From NCBI GenBank assembly GCA_007123335.1, contig SKLG01000436.1, forward strand, positions 1 through 5,502: 5,502 bases of DNA. Direction: 5' to 3'. This stretch comes from Anaerolineae bacterium. Its GTDB lineage: Bacteria; Chloroflexota; Anaerolineae; UBA1429. The notes below the pieces were generated by a model. The model searched no databases and had not been told where the DNA came from. It was given only the letters and a program-made list of their open reading frames with translations. Positions 1 through 5,040 of this stretch are shown one piece after another (the stretch's first letter is position 1; each line of letters begins with the position of its first letter). The translations under genes were made by a program, and so were the position numbers.

Positions 1-231
1 CTGGTGGCCGAGAGCGATTGGCTGGCCAACAGCCGCAACCTAACGTACAGCGCCCTGGCGCAGATCGACCCCTTTGTGCTGTGGCACCTGGCGCTGCTGA
101 CCATCGGCATCGCCGTCGCCACCCGGTTGAGTAGGGGCAAAGCAGCGGTGCTGGCGATTATCGTCTGGGCTTTTTTCCTGGGTATGAGTCTGGTGCCGAC
201 CCTTATCGGGCGCGCCTTTATGCCCGGCTGA
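1..231 (+). CDS. C-terminal fragment of a small membrane protein, probable YIP1 family (5' end outside window)
   Basis: The reading frame is open from the first base of the window, so the start codon lies upstream and only the last 76 residues are visible, ending at TGA 229-231. The fragment has two hydrophobic segments, visible residues about 25-42 (FVLWHLALLTIGIAVATR) and 48-69, separated by a short basic turn (LSRGK). The pattern Asp-Pro-Phe-x-x-Trp followed by a membrane segment, a Ser-Arg-Gly-Lys turn and a final Trp-containing membrane segment resembles the C-terminus of bacterial YIP1-domain proteins, polytopic membrane proteins of largely unknown role. The GTG at 4 is probably an internal Val codon. 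The gene lies 72 nt upstream of the adaptor gene on the same strand, so it may share the operon. It could be another small polytopic membrane family; the family call is by resemblance only. Confidence 0.5.
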   Translation: MVAESDWLANSRNLTYSALAQIDPFVLWHLALLTIGIAVATRLSRGKAAVLAIIVWAFFLGMSLVPTLIGRAFMPG

Positions 232-259
232 ACGTCATCATCTCGTTGTAACGATAACA

Positions 260-279
260 CGGCAGGTTCAACTCTGCCG
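260..279. repeat. Short inverted repeat in the gap before the adaptor gene
   Basis: CGGCAG (260-265) and CTGCCG (274-279) form a perfect 6-bp stem around an 8-nt loop, extendable by one G.U pair. It sits in the 72-nt gap between the membrane protein stop (231) and the adaptor gene, ending 12 nt before the ribosome binding site. No run of T follows, so it is a poor intrinsic terminator. It could be a weak attenuator, an operator half-site pair or chance. I saw no convincing -35/-10 promoter pair in this gap. Confidence 0.25.
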
Positions 280-291
280 AGCTTGATTGTC

Positions 292-296
292 AGGAG
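292..296 (+). promoter_or_regulatory. Ribosome binding site of the adaptor gene
   Basis: AGGAG at 292-296 lies 7 nt before the ATG at 304. This fixes the start at 304 rather than the in-frame TTG at 283, which would put the ribosome binding site inside the coding region and add seven residues before the membrane anchor. Confidence 0.75.
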
Positions 297-303
297 ATAT
301 GTC

Positions 304-1701
304 ATGAAGAGAGTAGGGATCATTATTCTGGTCATCGCCGTGTTGGCCTCCAGCTGGTGGCTGTATACCCAGGATCGAGAGCCGGCGGATGCGCAACTTC
401 CTGATGGCGTCACCACCGCACAGGTGACGCGGGGAGACATCGAAGATAGAGTAAGCTCCACAGGAAGCGTTATTGCGGGACGGACCGAAGCGCTATCCTT
501 CTCTACGGCGGGGAGGGTTGCCGAGGTATTGGTCGAGAAGGACGATCAAGTCGTCGCCGGCCAGCTTCTGGCGCGCCTGGATGTGGAGGACCTGGAATTG
601 AGGCTGCGCCAGGCCGAGGCAGCCCTGCAGATAAGTGAGGCACAGCTCGCCCGTGCGCAAAAAGAGCCTGCCGCAGAAGAGATCGCGAGCGCTCGAGCGG
701 CCGTCGCCTCGGCGTCGGCCGGCCTCCAAGACCTGCGTCGTGGACCAACGGAGCAAGATAAGGAACTGGCTCGTCTGGCCATCGATCAGGCCAAGAACAG
801 CCTATGGGCTGCCCAGGGCAGTCGAGACGCTATCGCGGGCAACCCTGCGGCCCCTGGGGGGCAAAAGGATCAGGCCGAAGCCCAGGTGCTCAATGCCGAG
901 GTGCAGGTCCAGATCGCCGAGCTCCGCTATCAGCAGCTCTTTGAACCGCCCAAGGCTTCAGCGGTGGCTCAAGCCGAGACGCAACTGCGTCAGGCAGAGG
1001 CCAACCTGGCCAGGCTCCTGTCGCAGCCTTCGTCCGAGGACATTGCCGTGGCCGAGGCCCAGGTGGCGCAGGCGCGGATTAATGTCGATATCGCCCGCAA
1101 GGCGCTGACCGATGTGGGCGCCAATCTGACCGCGCCCTTTACGGGCACGCTGATCGAGTGGGACCTAGACGCCGACGCGGCGATGACCAGAACGGTGACT
1201 CCCAACGTGCCGGTGGGCACCCTTGTGGACACCGAACAGCATGACATCCGGGTCAACATCGACGAAACCGAGATCGGCAAGGTGCAGGTTGGCCACTTTG
1301 TGCGCATTACCCTCGACGCCTTCCCAGATGACCTGATCACAGGCCGCGTGAGCCGCATCGGGCTTGTCGGGCAGAGCATGCAGGGGATCATCGTCTATCC
1401 GGTCGAGATTGAGATCGATTCCAATGACCTGCCCATTCGTCCCCAGATGACGGCAGCGGTAGACATTGTGGCGGATAGCAAGCAGGATGTGGTGCTGGTC
1501 CCCAACAGGGCGCTGCGGCGCGATCAGCAGGGCGTCTATGTCGAGGTGGTGGAGAATAATACGCTCCGGCGCGTAGATATCCGGGTCGGAGTTGATAATG
1601 AGCAGTCCACTGAGGTGTTGAGCGGCCTTGAGCCGGGGCAAATCGTAGTAACCAGCCGGCCTCGCGACAACCTATTTGGCGGCCCTTTCGGAGGTAACTG
1701 A
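304..1701 (+). CDS. MacA/HlyD-type membrane-fusion (periplasmic adaptor) subunit of an ABC efflux system
   Basis: A 465-residue adaptor protein that would link an ABC export pump to the extracytoplasmic side. An N-terminal hydrophobic anchor covers about residues 4-20 after a Met-Lys-Arg start, with no clear lipobox. Next come the first half of a biotinyl-lipoyl domain (about 62-98, including SAxGRVAEV-like spacing and DDQVVAGQLLARLD), a long Ala/Gln/Glu-rich coiled-coil hairpin (about 98-270), the second lipoyl half (NLTAPFTGTL, 274-283), a beta-barrel (about 310-390) and a membrane-proximal domain (about 394-450, with VLVPNRALRRD). This is the domain order of MacA/HlyD/RND adaptors. The C-terminus is Gly/Phe-rich (FGGPFGGN). 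At 465 residues it is longer than E. coli MacA (about 370), mainly through the hairpin. The stop overlaps the ATG of the ATPase gene, strongly indicating co-translation. By family it works with the ATPase and permease encoded downstream; the exported substrate is unknown. Confidence 0.9.
   Translation: MKRVGIIILVIAVLASSWWLYTQDREPADAQLPDGVTTAQVTRGDIEDRVSSTGSVIAGRTEALSFSTAGRVAEVLVEKDDQVVAGQLLARLDVEDLELRLRQAEAALQISEAQLARAQKEPAAEEIASARAAVASASAGLQDLRRGPTEQDKELARLAIDQAKNSLWAAQGSRDAIAGNPAAPGGQKDQAEAQVLNAEVQVQIAELRYQQLFEPPKASAVAQAETQLRQAEANLARLLSQPSSEDIAVAEAQVAQARINVDIARKALTDVGANLTAPFTGTLIEWDLDADAAMTRTVTPNVPVGTLVDTEQHDIRVNIDETEIGKVQVGHFVRITLDAFPDDLITGRVSRIGLVGQSMQGIIVYPVEIEIDSNDLPIRPQMTAAVDIVADSKQDVVLVPNRALRRDQQGVYVEVVENNTLRRVDIRVGVDNEQSTEVLSGLEPGQIVVTSRPRDNLFGGPFGGN
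1690..1694 (+). promoter_or_regulatory. Ribosome binding site of the ATPase gene, inside the adaptor's last codons
   Basis: GGAGG at 1690-1694, 6 nt before ATG 1701. It is embedded in the final codons of the adaptor gene, whose TGA (1699-1701) shares one base with the ATG (TGATG). This arrangement is typical of translational coupling and fixes the start of the ATPase. Confidence 0.8.
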
Positions 1702-2477
1702 TGCTGATTGAGCTGCGCGATATCTGCAAAATTTATCAGATGGGCGATATGCAGGTCCGGGCTGTGTGCGGTGTGACCCTTGACGTTGAAAAGGGCGAGC
1801 TCATCTCCATCATGGGGCCGTCAGGCTCGGGCAAGAGCACGCTGATGAACATCATCGGCCTGCTCGATCAGCCTACGTCAGGCGAGTACTGGCTTGAGGG
1901 CGCGGACGTGGCCAAGCTCGACGAGAACACCCTGGCCGAGATCCGCAACAGGCGCATCGGCTTTGTTTTTCAGAGCTACAACCTGTTGGCGCGAACGACG
2001 GCGTTGGACAATGTAGAGCTACCCTTGATCTACTCCGGGACCAAGAACCGCCGCCGCAAGGCCAGAGAGGCGCTAGAGACGGTGGGCCTGGCGGACCGCG
2101 TGGATCACCGGCCCAACGAGCTATCGGGCGGGCAGCAACAACGCGTGGCCATCGCCAGGGCGCTGGTCAACGATCCGGATATCATCCTGGCCGATGAGCC
2201 TACCGGCAACCTGGACACCAAAACCGGCCTGGAGATCATCGACTTGTTCCAGCGACTGAACAAGGAGCGCGGGATCACGATCCTCTTTGTGACCCACGAT
2301 TCCGAGATCGCCGACTTTACCCGGCGCATCATCCATATCCGCGATGGCGCCATCGAGCACAACGAACGTGTAGAGAATCAGCGCATGGCCCGGGACGTGT
2401 TGACGGAGCTGATAGCAGCCAAGGAAGAGGACGCTGCTACACCGTCGGATAAAGAGCTTGTAGCCGTAGAGCGTTGA
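1701..2477 (+). CDS. ABC transporter ATP-binding protein, MacB/LolD type
   Basis: A 258-residue cytoplasmic nucleotide-binding subunit that hydrolyses ATP to drive the partner permease. All canonical motifs are intact: Walker A GPSGSGKST (39-47), Q-loop Gln91 in FVFQSYNLL, signature LSGGQQQR (141-148), Walker B IILADEP with Asp165 and Glu166, D-loop GNLD (169-172), and the H-loop His199 in FVTHD. The sequence around the Q-loop (RNRRIGFVFQSYNLL) and the ADEPTGNLD context are characteristic of the MacB/LolD/FtsE subgroup of exporters and mechanotransmission ABC systems. In E. coli MacB this domain is fused to the permease; here it is a separate polypeptide, as in Bacillus YknY-type systems. The protein runs about 30 residues past the usual end of the fold, with an acidic tail (about 228-258, including AAKEEDAATPSD) of no recognised function. 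It overlaps the adaptor gene by 1 nt and lies 49 nt before the permease. Confidence 0.95.
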   Translation: MLIELRDICKIYQMGDMQVRAVCGVTLDVEKGELISIMGPSGSGKSTLMNIIGLLDQPTSGEYWLEGADVAKLDENTLAEIRNRRIGFVFQSYNLLARTTALDNVELPLIYSGTKNRRRKAREALETVGLADRVDHRPNELSGGQQQRVAIARALVNDPDIILADEPTGNLDTKTGLEIIDLFQRLNKERGITILFVTHDSEIADFTRRIIHIRDGAIEHNERVENQRMARDVLTELIAAKEEDAATPSDKELVAVER

Positions 2478-2486
2478 GTATAGATG

Positions 2487-2512
2487 TCCGTTGTCCCCAT
2501 TTGGGCAGCGGA
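2487..2512 (+). promoter_or_regulatory. Predicted RNA hairpin covering part of the permease ribosome binding site
   Basis: In RNA, TCCGTTGTCC (2487-2496) can pair with GGGCAGCGGA (2503-2512) as a continuous 10-bp stem with two G.U pairs and a 6-nt loop (CCATTT). The 3' arm includes the GGA of the GGAGG Shine-Dalgarno (2510-2514). No U-run follows, so this is not a terminator. It could lower permease initiation unless opened by a ribosome arriving from the ATPase gene. Folding was judged by eye. Confidence 0.4.
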
Positions 2513-2514
2513 GG
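2510..2514 (+). promoter_or_regulatory. Ribosome binding site of the permease gene
   Basis: GGAGG at 2510-2514. It directly abuts the in-frame ATG at 2515, too close to serve it, and is 12 nt upstream of the ATG at 2527, which is long but workable. This favours 2527 as the start, giving an N-terminus (MNLYESIRMSFRSL) that matches the usual start of MacB-type permeases. Confidence 0.55.
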
Positions 2515-2526
2515 ATGGATAGTGTT

Positions 2527-3780
2527 ATGAACCTGTATGAATCGATACGCATGTCCTTTCGCAGCTTGAGCGCCAACAAGATGCGCTCGATCCTGACCAT
2601 GCTGGGCATCATCATCGGCACCGGCGCCGTTATCGCGTTGGTTTCGGTGGGGCAGGGCGCGCAGGCGTTTATCACCGAGCAGATCCAGAGTATCGGCTCC
2701 AACCTGATCTTTGTCTTCCCGGGACAGTTTGATCAAGGGGGGGGCACGCGCTCGCCGGCCAGCCAGCAGCCACTAACCCTGGAGGACGCGCAGGCCATCG
2801 CCGATCCGATGCGCATCCCTTATGTGGCTGCTGTAGCGCCGACCGTGAGCCGCAGCGTCACCGTGACCTATCGCGGGGAGAGCCGTACAGTGCCCCTGTC
2901 GGGCACAACGCCCGAGTTCGAGTTCGTGCGCAATTTCCCCGTCGAGGCCGGGGTGTTCATCAGCGATAGCGATGTGGCGCGCTCGGCGAGGGTCGCCGTC
3001 TTGGGATGGCAGACAGCGGACACCTTTTTCGGTGGACCCGAATTCGCGCTTGGCGAGACGGTGCGGGTTAACAATGTGCCTTTTGTCGTTGTCGGCGTGT
3101 TGCAGGAAAAAGGGGGTCAGGCTGGCTTTGGCGGCGGATCGCCGGATAACCAGATCGTTGTTCCTATCTCTACGGCGCAGCAACGACTTTTCGCCAGCAG
3201 AACGGCCACCGCTCGGGGTCGGCGCATCGACCTCATCTACATCTCTGCTGTGGATGAGGCGAGCATCGATCGGGCCATCGAGGAGATTACCTGGCTCTTG
3301 CGCCAGCGCCGCGATATACCGTTGGGTGCGTCGGACGGCTTTACCGTGGCTTCGCAGAAGGACGTCCTTGGCGTCTTTGAGCAGATCACCGGTGTGCTGA
3401 CGATTTTTCTGGGGGCCATCGCTGGCATCTCGCTTCTTGTCGGCGGCATCGGCATCATGAACATCATGCTCGTCTCCGTCACCGAGCGCACCCGCGAGAT
3501 CGGCATCCGCAAGGCCGTGGGCGCCAAGCGCCGCGATATCCTCTGGCAGTTCCTTATCGAGTCGATCGTGCTTAGCATCATCGGCGGGCTGATCGGCATC
3601 GGCTTTGGCTGGACGTTGGCGACCATCGTGAACACGCTGGACGCCTTTACCACGCTGGTGTCGGCCGATTCGGTGATCCTGGCCGTCGGGTTCTCCATGT
3701 TCGTCGGCCTCTTTTTCGGCATCTATCCAGCCAGCCGCGCATCAAACTTGAACCCTATCGACGCACTGCGCTACGAATAG
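2527..3780 (+). CDS. ABC transporter permease, MacB/FtsX type
   Basis: A 417-residue inner-membrane subunit with the four-helix MacB topology. A short amphipathic N-terminus (NLYESIRMSFRSLSANKMRS) leads into TM1 (about 21-42, LTMLGIIIGTGAVIALVSV). A large extracytoplasmic MacB-type domain follows (about 45-285), then TM2 (about 289-315), the conserved cytoplasmic coupling segment TERTREIGIRKAVGAKRRDI (319-338), TM3 (about 341-366) and TM4 (about 380-401). It ends in the family's typical NPIDALRYE. Length is normal for a stand-alone MacB permease. With the ATPase it would form a dimeric pump that uses mechanotransmission across the membrane, acting with the adaptor. MacB homologues export macrolides, peptides or lipopeptides; the substrate here is unknown. 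An 8-G tract (2737-2744) encodes a Gly-rich stretch near residues 71-73. In-frame alternative starts at 2491 (TTG) and 2515 (ATG) would add 12 or 4 residues. Confidence 0.93.
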   Translation: MNLYESIRMSFRSLSANKMRSILTMLGIIIGTGAVIALVSVGQGAQAFITEQIQSIGSNLIFVFPGQFDQGGGTRSPASQQPLTLEDAQAIADPMRIPYVAAVAPTVSRSVTVTYRGESRTVPLSGTTPEFEFVRNFPVEAGVFISDSDVARSARVAVLGWQTADTFFGGPEFALGETVRVNNVPFVVVGVLQEKGGQAGFGGGSPDNQIVVPISTAQQRLFASRTATARGRRIDLIYISAVDEASIDRAIEEITWLLRQRRDIPLGASDGFTVASQKDVLGVFEQITGVLTIFLGAIAGISLLVGGIGIMNIMLVSVTERTREIGIRKAVGAKRRDILWQFLIESIVLSIIGGLIGIGFGWTLATIVNTLDAFTTLVSADSVILAVGFSMFVGLFFGIYPASRASNLNPIDALRYE

Positions 3781-3789
3781 CCTGAACTG

Positions 3790-3804
3790 CCTTCTGTGAA
3801 GGAG
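3790..3804 (+). promoter_or_regulatory. Ribosome binding site of the isomerase gene, within a small hairpin
   Basis: AAGGAG at 3799-3804 lies 10 nt before ATG 3815 and fixes that start. CCTTC (3790-3794) can pair perfectly with GAAGG (3798-3802) across a 3-nt loop (TGT), covering four bases of the Shine-Dalgarno. The stem is only 5 bp, so any effect on translation would be modest. Confidence 0.5.
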
Positions 3805-3814
3805 CAAATCGATC

Positions 3815-4648
3815 ATGCAATCACCCTCGACAGATCGTTCTCCCCTACGCCTGGGCGTCTCGGCGTTTATCGCCGGGCACTGGTTGACGCCCGACGAGGT
3901 GGCGGTGCTGGACCGCTCGCCGGCCGTTTCGCTAGAGATGGCGGCGCCCTGGTTCTGGGACGTGCCGCCCGCAGAGGTTCGCGCTACGGTGGAGGCGTTA
4001 CGCGGCTCGACCCTGGAGCTGTGGTCGGTGCACGCGCCGTTCGGCAAGGACCTCGATCTGTCGTCTCTGGACGACGAGGTTCAGCAAGCCACGTTGCAGG
4101 CCATCAAAGAGGCCTTTGGCTTTGCCGCCGAGCTGGGTTGCCAGATGGTCGTCGTACACCCCAGCGCCGAGCCGATCCCGTCGGAGGAGCGCCCGACGCG
4201 CCTGGCCCGATCGCGCGAGGGCTTGGCCGAGTTGGCGAGGGCGACGTCGGCGAGCGGCCCGCGGATGGCCATCGAGCCGTTGCCTCGCTCCTGCTTGGGC
4301 AACAGCCTCGCAGAGATGGAACTGCTCCTGGAAGACTTGTCTGAGGATCGGGCCGGCATCTGCCTGGATGTAAACCACGCCAACGTGGGCCAAGATCTGG
4401 GGACGTTCATCGCGCGTTTGGGCTCGCGTATCTGGACGCTGCACATCTCGGACAACGACGGGGTGGATGAGAAGCACTGGCTGCCGGGGGAGGGCGTCAT
4501 CGATTGGCGCGCTCTGCTTCATGATCTGCGGCAGGCGAATTACAGCGGGCCGTTTTTGTACGAGGTCAGCCGTGGCGACAAGGGGCTGGCCGAGCGTCTG
4601 GCCGATTTTGGCGAGAATTACACACATTTGATGACCGAGATGCGCTAG
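3815..4648 (+). CDS. Sugar phosphate isomerase/epimerase family protein (xylose isomerase-like TIM barrel)
   Basis: A 277-residue cytoplasmic protein with the pattern of the AP-endonuclease-2/xylose-isomerase-like TIM-barrel family, whose members are divalent-metal sugar isomerases or epimerases, inosose dehydratases or related lyases. Candidate metal and active-site residues sit at barrel strand ends: Glu41 (LEMA), His73 (SVHAPF), His115 (VVVHPS), Glu154 (AIEPLPR), Asp185 and His188 (CLDVNHAN), His210 and Asp213 (LHISDNDG), His221, the PGEGVIDW loop (224-231) and Glu250 (YEVS). The set looks complete, so the protein is probably active. There is no signal peptide. Length is normal for the family. 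It starts 34 nt after the permease stop with its own ribosome binding site, so it is probably in the exporter operon, although no known exporter pathway requires it. The substrate cannot be assigned; endonuclease IV itself is less likely because DNA-repair-specific motifs are not apparent. Confidence 0.88.
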   Translation: MQSPSTDRSPLRLGVSAFIAGHWLTPDEVAVLDRSPAVSLEMAAPWFWDVPPAEVRATVEALRGSTLELWSVHAPFGKDLDLSSLDDEVQQATLQAIKEAFGFAAELGCQMVVVHPSAEPIPSEERPTRLARSREGLAELARATSASGPRMAIEPLPRSCLGNSLAEMELLLEDLSEDRAGICLDVNHANVGQDLGTFIARLGSRIWTLHISDNDGVDEKHWLPGEGVIDWRALLHDLRQANYSGPFLYEVSRGDKGLAERLADFGENYTHLMTEMR

Positions 4649-4673
4649 ATCAAGCGTGTGACGTGGTCTCCGT

Positions 4674-4713
4674 ATACGCAGAGGGGGGCAGCCTGCCGCC
4701 CCCCTCTGCGTAT
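4674..4713. terminator. Perfect 16-bp hairpin between convergent genes, probable bidirectional terminator
   Basis: ATACGCAGAGGGGGGC (4674-4689) and GCCCCCCTCTGCGTAT (4698-4713) are exact reverse complements around an 8-nt loop (AGCCTGCC). The element begins 25 nt after the stop of the isomerase gene and, read on the other strand, 12 nt after the stop of the basic-protein gene. That is where a terminator shared by converging transcripts would be. Neither side has a U-run, so it is not a textbook intrinsic terminator; it may act as a transcription or 3'-end stabilising barrier. Confidence 0.7.
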
Positions 4714-4725
4714 CTCCGCTCAAAC

Positions 4726-5016
4726 CTATCGCTGCCGGCGCCCGCGCCGGCCAGGACGTCCATCCTCCTGTCGGGGCTTTGAGCGCCGTCCGTCAGTGGC
4801 GCGACGCTCATCCGCATCTCTGGACATTCGCTGGATCATCGCTGCCACCTGCGCCGCGCTGGGGCGCGGCGTTTGCGCTTTGCAGCGTCGGATGGCGCTC
4901 AGGATCAGCGCATAACTCGGCGCGGCGTCAAAACGCTGACGGACCGCCCCGGTAAAGGTCCTGGCCCCATCTCGGGAGATGCCCAGCTCGGCGGCGATGG
5001 CCTCCAGGCGGCTCAT
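4726..5016 (-). CDS. Small basic protein of unknown function
   Basis: A 96-residue protein I do not recognise. On the minus strand its ATG (5016-5014) is preceded by GAGGAG (5028-5023) with a 6-nt spacer, and it begins 24 nt after the stop of the aldolase gene, so it reads as a second gene of that operon. Residues 1-65 look mostly helical and Ala-rich, beginning MSRLEAIAAELGISRDGA, which superficially resembles the start of a helix-turn-helix. Residues 66-96 are a probably disordered tail with 12 Arg and 1 Lys, ending RPGRRGRRQR. Basic tails of this kind often contact nucleic acid, but that is inference. There is no signal peptide or membrane segment. Coding status rests on the ribosome binding site, the spacing and the lack of a better gene on the opposite strand; the 3' end lies beside the terminator hairpin. 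Confidence 0.6.
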   Translation of the reverse strand: MSRLEAIAAELGISRDGARTFTGAVRQRFDAAPSYALILSAIRRCKAQTPRPSAAQVAAMIQRMSRDADERRATDGRRSKPRQEDGRPGRRGRRQR

Positions 5017-5040
5017 GAGCAGCTCCTCGGCGCCATTGGC

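Larger units (their letters stand above)
2484..2522 (+). other. 12-codon mini-ORF between ATPase and permease genes (possible leader ORF)
   Basis: ATG at 2484 opens a 12-codon frame (MSVVPIWAAEDG) that stops at TAG 2520-2522, four bases before the permease ATG at 2527. It has no evident ribosome binding site of its own, but its start lies 6 nt after the ATPase stop, where terminating ribosomes could re-initiate. Most of it lies within the hairpin at 2487-2512. It may be a leader that couples permease translation to the ATPase, or simply chance; nothing shows that the peptide itself has a function. Confidence 0.2.

Noticed and set aside
635..1108. 157-codon plus-strand ORF within the adaptor gene
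   Set aside because: It lies wholly inside the well-supported adaptor in another frame, and its product is an Arg/Pro-rich low-complexity sequence typical of GC-rich shadow frames.
1165..1641. 158-codon minus-strand ORF opposite the adaptor gene
   Set aside because: It is antisense to the conserved beta-barrel and membrane-proximal region of the adaptor, with His/Asp-rich sequence and no recognisable domain.
2121..2702. 193-codon minus-strand ORF across the ATPase-permease junction
   Set aside because: It is antisense to two genes with intact family motifs, shows no recognisable domain, and its length is explained by GC-rich codon bias.
3796..4344. 182-codon plus-strand ORF overlapping the start of the isomerase gene
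   Set aside because: Its product is Gly/Arg-rich and unlike any family I know, while the competing frame from 3815 has a ribosome binding site and clear motifs.
3998..4723. 241-codon minus-strand ORF opposite the isomerase gene
   Set aside because: It is antisense to a gene with a full set of TIM-barrel metal-site motifs, crosses the terminator hairpin, and reads as Arg/Gln-rich sequence without a domain.
4658..4915. 85-codon plus-strand ORF running through the hairpin and opposite the small basic protein
   Set aside because: It begins just before the terminator-like hairpin with no ribosome binding site, and its Arg/Cys-rich product looks like the complement of the minus-strand gene.
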